From: Lytechinus pictus
Taxonomy: Eukaryota; Echinodermata; Echinoidea; Temnopleuroida; Toxopneustidae
Direction of reading: 5' to 3'
DNA length: 64,000 nt
Assembly: GCF_037042905.1 (NCBI RefSeq)
Contig: NC_087259.1
Coordinates: 18,207,501 to 18,271,500, forward strand
Shown: positions 36,801-47,079 of the stretch, one piece after another
Numbering within the stretch: position 1 is the first letter of the stretch
Layout: each line of letters opens with the position of its first letter
Notes under the pieces: generated by a model
Database searches by the model: none
What the model was told of the DNA's origin: nothing
Seen by the model: the letters and a program-made list of their open reading frames with translations, nothing else
Translations under genes and position numbers: made by a program

Positions 36801-39800
36801 GGGATTTTTAAAAGCCTTTGGGGAAGAAAAACAAATATTTGGGGATTAAACAAATTTTGGGGATATTTTGTCTATAAAGGGGACTTTTGAAGGTTTTCGT
36901 AAAAAACGAAAAAATTTGCTATTTTCTGTAAAATAACGCTGATAAACGATAATAGAGGTGAAAAAGGAAAAATTTGTATTCATCCACATCTATGTAGGCC
37001 TACACGATCTCCTCTAGATAGTTAATGGCTTGCTTAACCCAGTCAGGGTTTCTAATTTTTTAAGAAAACAAAAATCCCTGATTTTTCTCTGATGAAGTTT
37101 AAAAATTCCCTGGTTGTTATTTAAACTCATTCCCAGTTTTTCATGTTTTCTAGGTTGTTGCAGTGATATATTGTATTTTCATATACACATAGGCCTATTA
37201 TTATTTTTCATTATGTACCAGTAGGCCTACTTGTATTGTAGTAAAAGAAGCTACACTATAAAAAAAACATAAAATGTCATTCAATGAATGTTGTTTTAAT
37301 ATACAACAAAATATAACATTGTCTGACTGACTATCGTGCTTCGACTTTTAGGCCGATCAAGATTTCCTGATTTTGCCCTCATTTAAGGCATTTTCCCCTG
37401 ATTTGAGGTAATTCCCAGATTTTTCACTGACTGTTATCAAACTGTATCTAACTGGTCTGTTATTTGCCTCCAAACTTATTATTGAAATAACTAAACAAAA
37501 TATTCATAACAAAATTACATGATCTTATGGCTTTGTAACTTTTTGAATCCCCTAAACTGCATAACCATGATAACTATTGCTCATTTTCCATCAAGTTCAA
37601 GTATTGCCCGTAATGGTGCATAACAATGATTTAAAAGGGGCATCGACATGTTTACCAGATACGTATTCACACAATTAACGCGTTCCTTTCTTCATAATGT
37701 TATTCTGATAAAACCCTGCCATTCGACCATTATAAGCTGAAAGGTCCCCAACTTATTGTTCTGTAAATTTGCATGCAATGATGTAATGATGAGTATGATA
37801 TATTTTTCATCATCTTCTATATTATCGATATACCTATAGGCCTAATTATAAGAATTATATTTGATTAGAATAATTCATTTGATGAGCAACTATCTCGTCA
37901 TCGATAGTCCTTCACCGTGAGGTTTTGCGCCCAGCAGCCCTACCCCAGCTCTATCCCTCCGGATCCTGGCGACATGTATTGACGGATCCATGATATTAAT
38001 TTTATCCATTACGTATTTTGTTAATTCTAGATCAAATAAATAATAATGAATTATGTCATATTAGAATAAATGGACATTAGACCAACTGTGAATTAGACCA
38101 AGTGAAAATTAGACCAAGTGCTGATTAGCCCAACTGGGCATTAGACCAATGGGCGATTAGACCAAGTGGTCATTAGACGAATTTGATATTAGACCAAGTG
38201 GGGATTAAACGAATTGGACATTAGACCAAGTGAGAATTAGCCCAAATGGAAATTGGACGAATTGGATATTAAACCAAGTGGGAATTAGACGAATTGGATA
38301 TTAGCCGAACCGGTTGTAATTGAAATGAGTTTAGACTATGTGAAGTTGGACGAACTGATAAGTAGACCAAGTGGTATTAGACCATCCGATAATTCACCGG
38401 AATTATAATCTAAGTAAAAATGGATTCTACAAAACGGCTTTTCATAATACAGTAAAAAATGATGAAACATATCTAACTTTCATTTAAAAAGGAGTGAAGA
38501 AAATGCCGAGGCAAATAATGCAGAAAACTTAAGAACTAATCAGATGAAATAAGCAACTGGATGATATATACAATGTGTCTAAAATCAGACCAATTGTATC
38601 ATGTATGAAGCATGCATCTGGAGATTGCTTCATGAAATGACTTTTCTATCCTACAAAACAAATGGAAGGAGAAAAACAAACGTCATCAGAGATCCTAGAG
38701 CCAGAAGTTGAATCTTCAGGAAATCAGGGTCGGCTACTCGGGAAGAGTAGTGGTATCAGAATTATTCAAGCTCAAAGAAAACTGTAAGTAAATACTGTAC
38801 AGATGAATCACCAGAATTCTTTCATGTAGTTAAACATCATTTACATGGATGATGCTAGTATTTTCTCATCATTACACATCATTTTCTTCTAGCTTGTGAA
38901 ACAGGTCTTTTTGAATTCAGAACGTCCTGCTATTACTTCTCCCAGGGCACATCCGACTTCTACTCTTCTAAATCATCGTGCGAGGAACTTGGCATGCGAG
39001 TGGTGGAGATTGAATCGCAGGAGGAACAGGATTTCTTGGTGGCGAAGATCCAAGACAGTGATGCATCTGACGAGGATTACTGGATAGGGTTAACTGCGAT
39101 AACCTGGCTCGATGGGACACGCCTGACCTACGATAATATTGGCTGGGCTAGAAGTGGTGCTTTCAACGAAGGTGCGCAATGCTTTCGGATATATGCGGCA
39201 TCATCATCATCTCTTTTCAGGTGGTACGACGACGGTTGTTCCGAAACTAACTATTATATTTGTGAAGCGGAGAAAGGTGAGTGGAAATTTCCAACTAAAG
39301 ATTATGTACATGTATGCAACAGCTTAGCAAGGTATGATGGTGGGCCCCAAGTCTGCGCACCTAACAATTTGGGTTAAGATTTAACATGAATTTCTTCTTA
39401 TTTCACAAAATCTTTTGGTTAATAGTGTTCCTTGTATTATTAAGAGTAAGTGTACCAAATTTCTCATTAAAAAATGAAAGAAAATATAAGATTTTCTTGA
39501 AAAAACCTTTGGGCAGTCATTTTCAGATTGAAAAAAAAAAGGTACCCCATGTCTGCGCACTCATTCACTTTGCACACGATTCAGGGATTTTGATGACAAA
39601 GGCTGCATTTTGAGGCGGTCACATGAAATGCCCTGAATTCATTATTTTTCCACCATTTTGAGTCGGATTTTTTTATGAATACCTGTCTATGTATTGCATG
39701 TGTAAAGTTCGTGCTCGTTGCGTATCTTCTTTTACTAGAATCGCGCAGATACGCGGGTGCGCAGACTTGGGAGACCGCGCAGACATGGGGGAACTGACCA

Positions 39801-42800
39801 TATAGCGTCCAAAATGTCAATAATTTCTGGCGCCTCATTGAATGGCTGTCGCGTCCGGTTAGGCAATCGTGTAACCCGACCCGACGCGATCTAAACCCGA
39901 GGTGATAGCAAAAGCCTATTATATGGATCCGTCCCATCTCCACATACACTACGACAAAAATGAAATACTGCGGAGGGAGATTATAGATGCAATTTTCATC
40001 CTTCCGTTGTTGAACATCGCGAATTTGTGAATAATAAGGGTAAGCCCAAAAAGTTGCAAAGCTACACCATTAGATATATGCTTCACCATCTGTCCTTTTG
40101 TTTTTACAGCTTGTGGTGAATTCGAATCAAGTCATGACCTACAATTCCATGAATTCGAAGGGTCCTGCTATTATATCTCTTCAAATGAGGTCAACTTCTC
40201 AACGTCAATGTCGAACTGCGAATTCATCGGCATGCACCTTGTTTTCATCGCATCTCAAAGCGAGCAAGACAGCATCGTTGGTATGATTGAACTCCTTGAT
40301 CACGAATATACTAAAGAATACTGGATAGGTCTAACAGACTTGGGATGGGACGAGGACGGCTCTGGCCTGCCATATCATAACTTCGACTCCGATTCCCCGC
40401 ACTCCTTCGATAATGGCAGAGTTTGTTATCGCATGGACTCGGATTATCAATTCAAGTGGCTTGACATTGATTGTCATGATGAATATTATTCCATTTGTGA
40501 AAAGGGTGAGTGTTCGGAATATATTTTTTTTATGATAAGACATTTTGATTATCAACCTACGTGCATACCTAGAGCGAATGTTTATTTTTTGATTTTTTTT
40601 TGTGTGTGTTGTTGTTGCTAAAGTTGCTTGACTTGGTTATCAAAAGTGATGTCACAGTGCAAGCATAAGTTGAGAGTGGAGCACGACGGGAGTTCCAAAA
40701 ATAAGTGTAGGGATTCTTCAATTTAAAGGGATCTAAATAAATAGAGTAAAATTCATAAAGCAAAATACTGAATATTTCATCAAAATCGGACAACAAATAA
40801 CGAAGTTATTGAATTTTAAAGTTTATCAATATTTTGCGAAAACAGTTATATGCACATCGTCATGAATATTCATTAGGTGGGCTGATTTTGTCACATCCGC
40901 ACTTCGCTTTTTCTTATGTTATTACATGAAATCATAAACGTTTCATTTTTTCATGTGAAAATGATGTGTCTCCATTACGATGAAATTATTATGATGAGTT
41001 GCGGTAATAAATAACTAATGCATTTAATCAGTTGTCAATCCAATTGTTTTAGTTCTTGGTAGAAAAAATTTGAATAAACTTAATTTCATAAAATAAAATA
41101 CAAAAGAACAAGAGGGGATATGACATCATCAGCCCACCTAATGAATATTCATAAAGACATGCCTAGAACTGTTTTACTGGAATAGTGCAAATCTTTAAAA
41201 TTCAATAACTTCGTTATTTGTTATCAAATTTTGATCAAATTTTCAGCATTTTGCTTTGTGAATTTTACTCTATTCATTGGGATATATATCTTTCCAGCCT
41301 GGACCATCCCTTTAAGGATAGCTTGATAGTTATTTTTTTTGCACACAGAACAAGAAGCAAGCAATGACCCCACTACACCAGCAACATCCGTTACAGCATC
41401 AGTAGGAGCTACCACACCGTCATCAACAAAAACGAGCACAACAGAGAAGGTAACCGCATCTGAAGCCTCACCTTCAAGACAACCATGTAAGTCACAGATG
41501 AGTCGAACAACGTGTCTCATCAGAAACTTATTGATAGGATTTTTAAACTTGTCATCATCAACCAAACAAACTGCCGAGTACAGGCCAATTCTTTGGCCGA
41601 CGGTCGATGAATTATTAATTCAATTTAATCAATTGAATTTTACCAAACAATGGCCACATGATGAATTATTTGTTAGGTTGTATATTTTAAAACGCTGTGC
41701 CTAGATATGTAGTACTCATTTTACAATGTTATTAATTAGCGTGCTAAGCATGGCAATAGAAGTGAAGTGTAATTCTTGTGTCAGACACAGGGAGGATACA
41801 ATAGGCGCCGTAGGGTCTTTCTCCAAATTGCTTGCCACGTACATGGCTCCGCACGTCGAACATGGACCCCTTTCGGGCACCCAGGCGTTGCCGACGTCTT
41901 TTTATTTTGGGGGGGGGGGCGAGGATGTTATATTTGGGAGTTGGATTTATAGCGAAAATGGAAGTATGTCCAAATCATCAGTGATTTAAACATTCAAATG
42001 CTTATGAACTTTCTAATTATTTGTCAATTTTTTCTCAAATCTGCAGAATTGTTTCTTTGATTTTTTCTATTTCCACAGGTAACCCGTTTAAAGGGATTCA
42101 TTCCCCTTTAAATAGCATGTGTAGGGTAGTTTTTAGTACGCGTTGAAAGTAAATTAAAGGAACATCACTATGCCAATGCCATGAGATAAAGTTGAATAAT
42201 AGAGTCTTTGGTTGCTTAGTTGTTTCCAAACTAGCAAAGTACATCTACCTACTGCAAAAATTTACACCCAAAAGGCGTAAAATAGGGAATGGACTGCTGG
42301 TACACTGAAACGCATTACTTTCGGGCAAAGGCGTTTTTCTACTTCAAATAAAGTGTCATAGTATTTTTAACTTGTTGACGCACAAACACACACCCGCCGT
42401 CTACGGACCTGGCCACGGAGGATTATCTATTGTTACTTTCACACAAAAAAAAGGTTACCCAATATTGGGTAAAATGGGAACATGCATGTTTGTTGGGTAA
42501 AACGAAACCAAATATTTTGTAAATTTTACGCAATGTTGCGGTGAAATTTACCCTTCATACATGCATTTTGCTCCAATTTTTTTGGGGGGAAATACACAGC
42601 AAACATGCATTTTCCCTTTCGACCCAATAATGGGTATTTTTCACTGTTTGTTATGTCAGATGTGGGGTGCTGTGACAATTCTCAGCACCCCCAGTAACAA
42701 ACTAATCCTCCGTGGTCAGGTACCTGGCATACACACTCACACACGCACTCACTCACGCACACATGTACACAAAATATTAATATCAGTACAGTCCAGCCGT

Positions 42801-43032
42801 AAATCGTTTATAAACATGCAGCAAATAACAGGATATCCCCGTTGGTTAATTTTCTGGTATTTTTTCTTTTACTATTCATGTTTTTACAATGTAACTGTTT
42901 AATCGAGGGTTGTCTTTAATTTCCACATTTTAGTGACTGAAAAGACTCCCCCTCATACCAATTGTAACCCATGAATGTCACTGCCGTGCAGATTAGATGG
43001 AGTGGGACCTGGAGGTACTGCCCCCCCCCCCC

Positions 43033-43066
<34 letters not shown>

Positions 43067-43546
43067 CCAAGAAAGAAAAAAAGAAGGGAAAACGAAAGAA
43101 AATGAAAATGGGTGATATGTTACATTTATCGATAGATCTTTAGAACTCTATCACAAAGTTAAATTTTAATCTCAAAATGGCTCAAAGTTTTCTCTTCACT
43201 CGTGACAATCTCGATATTCTTTTCCCCATACACATTGTCGTGCCGAATTATAAAAGCTCGTTACGCCACTCAATGATATGTAATCCTTTTCTCTTTTTTG
43301 TCAGTTCGCAAGAAATCAGCATATTTCAAACTTGTAGCTGATGACAGTGAACTCGAGGACGCTTACGTGACCAGTACGCACCATGCGATATCGACCCTCA
43401 TCGAATGTGCTTTCGAGTGCCTCAACGACACCACGTGTTCTTGTTTCACCTATATTGCTAAAGAGGAGAAATGCTTATTGGGCAAATGTATCGCCGTGTC
43501 ATATCGAGAAAACCGACAGGGAGCTAAAACATATTATTATATATAA
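30792..43546 (+). CDS. Secreted protein with two C-type lectin domains and a PAN/apple-like domain (5 exons)
   Basis: Exons 30792-30858, 38893-39276, 40110-40505, 41349-41486 and 43305-43546 join in phase 1 at every junction and total 409 codons with the stop, giving 408 residues. The order is: signal peptide (1-23), CTLD1 (about 24-150), CTLD2 (about 151-282), Ser/Thr-rich linker (about 283-328) and PAN-like module (about 329-408). No transmembrane helix or GPI-type tail is present, so the product should be secreted. CTLDs commonly bind glycans or proteins, and PAN modules bind proteins or carbohydrate. Neither CTLD shows the EPN or QPD motif of canonical sugar binding, so ligand and calcium use are unclear. 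An immune or matrix role is typical of such proteins in echinoderms but is inference here. The 8-kb first intron is filled with transposons. Confidence 0.75.
31902..32309 (+). repeat. Left terminal inverted repeat (408 bp)
   Basis: The outer part carries several tgacctttgacc words and 'acttccggtcactgttgacc'. The inner part is a tandem array of about 37-bp units of the form 'aattggataatggagcgcgg' plus 'gacgcgatttt', with 'gactccgcgtggggacgcca' variants. Confidence 0.9.
32377..33006. repeat. 10-bp tandem array, AAGAATCCGT / AAGAATGAGT
   Basis: About 63 decamers alternate between the ccgt and gagt forms, with a few 'aaacatccgt' and 'aaaaatccgt' variants. The unit contains no stop on the minus strand. 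Because 3 x 10 bp equals 10 codons, all three minus frames stay open with a 10-residue period (FLRILTDSYG). The largest, 32166-33032, runs out into the terminal repeat. I judge these frames non-coding. Confidence 0.9.
33101..33751 (+). CDS. Element-encoded C2H2 zinc-finger protein of unknown function (216 aa)
   Basis: The ORF starts at ATG 33101 (MNILDMSNRYACSRC...) and ends at TAA 33749-33751. The frame is open upstream to 33053 but without an ATG. Residues 12-33 form one C2H2 finger (C-X2-C-X12-H-X4-H). An acidic Ser/Glu-rich linker follows (about 34-80), then a charged, probably helical domain (about 83-190, with YQKYISEGMEEEDAKAKAHV), and an acidic DDDDNDDGGEE-type tail. It is the only intact ORF of the element, centrally placed between the tandem array and the right inverted repeat, with poly(A) signals downstream. 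Binding of element DNA is a natural guess. The protein family is not recognised, and a captured host gene is also possible. Confidence 0.75.
   Translation: MNILDMSNRYACSRCDKTFSRKYNMQRHEQIEHDTGEETSEDEESDPSSQMQRVEESNGDSETSVSESDGHESSMTANMEETEDNLAYRGWLEQAMTATKDLRDEKYQKYISEGMEEEDAKAKAHVKLMWAVKRIFFDLYSQFLQQNVYLEDADINHEIVSDLTERLENGMEFRKAVQRVLARHGSQFDGLFQYQGDDDDNDDGGEETEGEDGTYN
34429..34836 (-). repeat. Right terminal inverted repeat (408 bp)
   Basis: Reverse complement of the left terminal repeat, with no mismatch seen by eye over the full 408 bp. Confidence 0.9.
34900..36190 (-). pseudogene. Decayed non-LTR retrotransposon (LINE; endonuclease and reverse transcriptase remnants)
   Basis: Read on the minus strand from 36190: an endonuclease fragment with NKNIVIMGDFNIN (about 36060), then DYFSHIGVTLSSTIIPDIQE (about 35600), then reverse transcriptase start KKKKSPGFDGTSNDLIKDV with KIAKVVP and NYRHISLL (35215-35481). 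A C-terminal fragment with CTYLKYSWVNLTHTI and FYYKKIEI follows (34928-35197). Frameshifts, stops and loss of the middle of the RT show it is dead. The style suggests a CR1/Rex-like clade, but this is not certain. It lies just beyond the target duplication of the Polinton-like element. Confidence 0.75.
36201..38400. mobile_element. 2.2-kb element with tandem TGGTCTAAT arms in inverted orientation
   Basis: The left arm (36201-36660) is a tandem array of cacttggtctaatagccaat-type units. The right arm (38060-38400) carries the inverse, attagaccaagtg-type units. Outer ends ccggtcggtt... and ...cgataattcaccgg are loosely inverse. The middle (36660-38060) has no recognised ORF. Related words occur at 48120-48480, 57945-58120, 58310-58410 and 58780-58965. 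Confidence 0.7.
38893..39276 (+). CDS. Lectin gene exon 2: first C-type lectin domain
   Basis: Acceptor 'attttcttctag', donor AAA G|gtgagt; 384 bp, phase 1 to 1. It encodes a long-form CTLD: CETGLFEFRTSCYYF at the start, then SCEELGMRVVEIESQEEQDF, the hallmark YWIGLTAITWLDG, QCFRIY, and WYDDGCSETNYYICE. All expected cysteines are present. There is no EPN/QPD before the last cysteine block, and WND is replaced by WYD. Confidence 0.85.
40110..40505 (+). CDS. Lectin gene exon 3: second C-type lectin domain
   Basis: Acceptor 'ttgtttttacag', donor AAG G|gtgagt; 396 bp, phase 1 to 1. It encodes CGEFESSHDLQFHEFEGSCY, then NCEFIGMHLVFIASQSEQDS, the hallmark EYWIGLTDLGWDEDGSG, VCYRMD and KWLDIDCHDEYYSICE. 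It is clearly paralogous to exon 2 by phase, cysteines and WIGL motif, but strongly diverged. It also lacks EPN/QPD. Confidence 0.85.
40723..41315. mobile_element. Palindromic TTAA MITE in lectin intron 3
   Basis: It belongs to the same family as 9611-10195. It has 'atttcatcaaaatcgga' and 'ttcattaggtgggctga' in the left arm and their inverses in the right, ending ggaccatccctttaa. The left terminus has lost the ggtccgggct block. The element ends 33 bp before exon 4. Confidence 0.75.
41349..41486 (+). CDS. Lectin gene exon 4: Ser/Thr-rich linker
   Basis: Acceptor 'tttttttgcacacag', donor CCA T|gtaagt; 138 bp, phase 1 to 1. It encodes EQEASNDPTTPATSVTASVG and further Thr/Ser-rich sequence ending SPSRQP, a likely O-glycosylated spacer. 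Low complexity makes the call depend on splice sites and phase. Confidence 0.6.
42404..42728. mobile_element. Inverted-repeat element in lectin intron 4
   Basis: 'acctggccacggaggattat' at the left opposes 'taatcctccgtggtcaggt' at the right, each followed inward by a gttact/agtaac match. The interior repeats 'tacccaatattgggta'-like words. Confidence 0.6.
43019..43064 (+). repeat. Poly(C)-poly(A) junction
   Basis: A run of about 15 C is followed by about 30 A. Similar C/A junctions occur near 8535, 21690 and 50895. Confidence 0.9.
43305..43546 (+). CDS. Lectin gene exon 5: PAN/apple-like domain and stop
   Basis: Acceptor 'ctcttttttgtcag', phase 1, stop TAA at 43544-43546. It encodes RKKSAYFKLVADDSELEDAY, then IECAFECLNDTTCSCFTYI and EEKCLLGKCIAVSY, ending KTYYYI. 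The C-X3-C, C-X-C-FTY and later cysteines fit a PAN/apple fold. A possible poly(A) signal, AATAAA, lies at 44250-44255. Confidence 0.7.
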
Positions 43547-44510
43547 TATAACCGATGAAATCATAGAACACCCCCCGCCACCCAGCGCTCCATCAAGCTT
43601 TTACGAAACACTTTTAAAAGTATTTTATATATTGGTTAAATATGAGTGGCTGACCAGCTCCCCACTTACATCATGATTAACCCTACTGTTCTTGATTGGT
43701 TTAAGAACATAGGAAGTGGGAAATTCGGGAACAAGGTGGCACGGGAATTATGTAAAAGTACAGTCTTTTGTCTGTCCAGTCCTTTTTCAAAGTCGCGAAG
43801 AATATATATCTCTTTTTCTGGGGGGGGGGGGGGTGGGGTGGGGAAGGGTAGATATATTTTAGGACGGGTTGTTTTGTCCTATATCAAACTATATTTTTTG
43901 ATAACTTCGTATTTATATTGTGAGTATTATTTATCTCTCATTTAATTTTTTTTTTCATTTGATTACATATATCTGTATTTGTAGTCTGTTATTTTGTTAT
44001 TTGTTGTGTTATCTATTTTTTGAGGGGCCCACATTGTACAAGCATTGCTTTTTAGTGGGTCCCTCCAATTCCATCTTAATATAATTTCTATTGAAAAATA
44101 GTATACATATTTAAACCTACAATGTGTTGCCCAAATTGTCTAAGTGTTTTTTTTTTCACAACATGTATATTATTTTTTTTTTTTGGCAACGGATACAAAT
44201 ATTTATGTTTATATATGGTATACAATTTGTTTTTGTTTGATGGAAGTGAAATAAATAAATTTGAATTTGAATATAACCTATTAAACATTTGAAAGTAGGG
44301 AAGGTTGTAAGCGTGGTAAGTATTTACTAATTTGTACTCAGATCTGAATCTCTATAATATATTGTATGATACGTATGTTTTAAAGCATTTGAAAAGTAAA
44401 ATTCAGTGGTTCCATAAAAACGCAAGGGTGAGAGTAGTGTGTATATGACTGAGCAATCATTCACAACTTGTATCACTGTCCATTAACGCCACATCAGAGA
44501 GGTGTTTCGT

Positions 44511-44796
44511 AAAAGGGTAAGTTCACCCCGACAACAAGTTTGTTGTAAAAATAGTGAAATGATGTTTCTTGTGATAAACTGAAAGGAACAATAAAAACCA
44601 TTTTCAGTTTTCTGAGAGAATGACAATTTATTGATATTATTTTACCATACGATGTGTACGACAGCCTCTCGCATATCAAATAATTAGTATGCTAATAACG
44701 TTTTTATTCTTTAATGGATTTTCCTCAGCCTTCGCCAATACTTTTTTCTTCAATTTTTGCAATAAACTTTTTTGTCAGGGTTAACTTCCCCTTTAA
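44511..44796. mobile_element. MITE, AAGGGTAAGTTCACCCCGACAA type
   Basis: The left end aaagggtaagttcaccccga opposes the right end cagggttaacttccccttta. It shares its right arm with the element ending at 11212. It lies downstream of the lectin stop codon, beyond the possible poly(A) signal. Confidence 0.7.
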
Positions 44797-44864
44797 GGGA
44801 TATGCTCAATCTTTACGATTGATTGTAATTTTTTTGTAAGCTGTTTGCCCTAGAATTAAGTTAC

Positions 44865-44967
44865 AGGCACACCTGTGAAAGCGACTCCAGACCGACAAAG
44901 GCTATTACGTATTAATGACGACATACTGTATCATCGATCGGTTTAGAGTCCGTTTGTTGGTATGACT
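44865..44967. mobile_element. Tiny MITE (about 100 bp), copy A
   Basis: The ends are 'ggcacacctgtgaaa' and 'gttggtatgactgc'. The interior 'gactccagaccgacaaaggc' and 'tattacgta' match the copy at 51942-52042. Confidence 0.55.
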
Positions 44968-46668
44968 GCATGGGGAATTACAGGCATAGGCGAAAATGCC
45001 AGGGGGGACGTGTCCCCCTACTCAAAATAGTAGGGGGGACACAATATCAAATGTCCCCCCACTATTTGGGGTCTTTTATGATAGTAAGAAATACATCATT
45101 CAAAATCGAAATAAAACGTGCATTTTAGGACGAGATGACCTTACATTTTTTTTTGCTTGTCAAATATATTTTCGTCTAAATGACCTTAAATTTGGAGTGC
45201 TAATCTTTTATATGTTATAGGAAATGGGGCCGAATAGTTTTAAGAAATTTGCTTGGTTAAAAAACAATATCAATTTTTCTTAACTTGTATTTTTGTTATT
45301 ATTCTTAGGTATAACAATACATGTTGTTTTGTTGATTCGTTATGTTTACTACCTCTGTATATGTTATTGCATATTTCTGATGTTAATGCAGAAATCAAAT
45401 AAAATAGAATTTAAAAAGACCGTTGAAGTTGTATGAATGGACAATGCTTCTCTTAATCATTGACAGACGTAAATTTACGAAACAACTTTATTCAAATGCT
45501 TACGTCATTATTCCTGTTAAACATTCAGGTAGAAAAACGAAAGAAGAGTCAATAATTGGATTTGACGTTTGTTTATTCTTGAAATATGAAATGAAGATAT
45601 AGATTATGTACCATATAATTATAAATAAACACAGGTTTCCTGCAATGCAATTATTCTGAAATTGTTATACGTTCAACGAGTTCAATTGCATCATACGATT
45701 TGTGTTACATTAACCCAAATTGTTAAGTTTGATTGAATGAAACTGTCAAGGTAATGTGCCCAACAAATAAAACTAGATTAATGATTCCCTCTCCAAGTAA
45801 TTCAGTGAATATGCTAGTTTTCACATCTTCTAGAACAGGTATAATAATAAAACAAAAATACAATAACGAAACCATAACAAGAAATCAAGCCAAACAAATT
45901 GGTATATATCTTCTTATAACCCCAGACGAACACTTAATAAACACAATATAAATATATATATATGTATTGTATATATGAACAAGTCAGTCAATATGTCCTA
46001 ATTAAATGTGTGACTGATTAAAGCTTCGTTGATGCATAAATTTCGCTAGAAATAAGGAAGATATCATTCGATCAGAAACAAAATCAAACCAGTAGTAATT
46101 GTATTATATACACCCTTCATACCCCTTAATGAAAGGAGAAACCATTGTATCAGTATTGATTACTTTTTATACGTGTCCCCCCCCCCCCCCCGATGCAAAG
46201 AACACGGTAACAATTGAGCGATTTGAATTAATACCCGCTTTTACGGGGCAAAATCATTAATACAAACCCCTCAAATAATTATTTTTTAGCATTTTCAATA
46301 CATTTCTCCTTGACGAGACTCTTCTTTTATAGCGATTAACCATTTTATTTACCAGCTTGAAAAAAAAAATAGGAGAAATAGCATCAATTTGGGAAAGGTG
46401 AGTCTAAATTTTAAAATAAATGTTTAGGCTTTTCATTTATTTCTCTTCCTGTTCTTTTTCTCGTAAGAAAATTGTTCTGAAAAAAACAATTCATATGTAG
46501 ATATTTTTTTCACCAGTGACCCCTTTGGGTGGAAAATATAGGAACATTATATCACCCCATTCATTAATTAAAATAATCACTGTTCCATATTACGAAAGAG
46601 ACATTCCTGGACATCAACATAAATACCCGGGGGGGGGGGGGGGGTTCTGACCCTGTTAATGGCTAATG
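44968..46668. other. No gene seen
   Basis: AT-rich sequence with C- and G-runs (about 46175-46190 and 46629-46644). No exon or recognised repeat was found apart from short palindromic patches. Confidence 0.4.
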
Positions 46669-47073
46669 GGCGATTTCATACGTGTCGTACGGGGAATTTT
46701 GACAACAATTTATAGTTTCCTAGCCGAATGCTTGAGCAATACAATATTCTTTTTTTTTTTTAATCTATGATAAAGCTATAGTGAGAAGTCATGTGAAAAA
46801 CTAATAACCAACACACACAAAAATTGATTATGGTTAAATTAAAGGTGAAAATGTTGTGTGTCGTACGGGACGCAGAAATGTCCCGTACGACACGCAACAT
46901 TTAAAGCTCTAATTCACCTATGGACAACACATTTTTGTTGCTTGTCATTTTTTTGCATGTCTACCCAGTAGTACTTTGATGTTACCACAAAGCAAATTGA
47001 AGTTCTTCGCTCGTTTGGACAGCAGGTTGAAAAATGTTGTGAAAATGGCTGATTTTTCTAGCATGGAATCGCC
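46669..47073. mobile_element. 405-bp inverted-repeat element with CTAATG target duplication
   Basis: The termini ggcgatttcat and atggaatcgcc are inverse. CTAATG occurs immediately outside both ends (46663-46668 and 47074-47079). A near-perfect internal hairpin, gtcgtacgggac / gtcccgtacgac, lies at about 46859-46890, and 'gtcgtacggg' recurs near the left end. Confidence 0.75.
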
Positions 47074-47079
47074 CTAATG

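Larger units (their letters stand above)
30859..38892 (+). other. Lectin gene intron 1 (about 8 kb), transposon-filled
   Basis: It is bounded by gtaagt and ttcttctag. It contains the 2.9-kb Polinton-like element, a decayed minus-strand LINE and the 2.2-kb TGGTCTAAT element, listed separately. Near 31150-31260 there is a (TAA)n run followed by 'aggcgccattcatctctt' and a G-run, resembling a common dispersed repeat. Confidence 0.65.

Noticed and set aside
38662-38786. Frame starting MEGEKQTSSEILEPEVESSG and ending at a good gtaagt donor
   Set aside because: It ends in phase 2, which does not fit the phase-1 start of the lectin exon at 38893, and gives no signal peptide. The exon at 30792 fits exactly.
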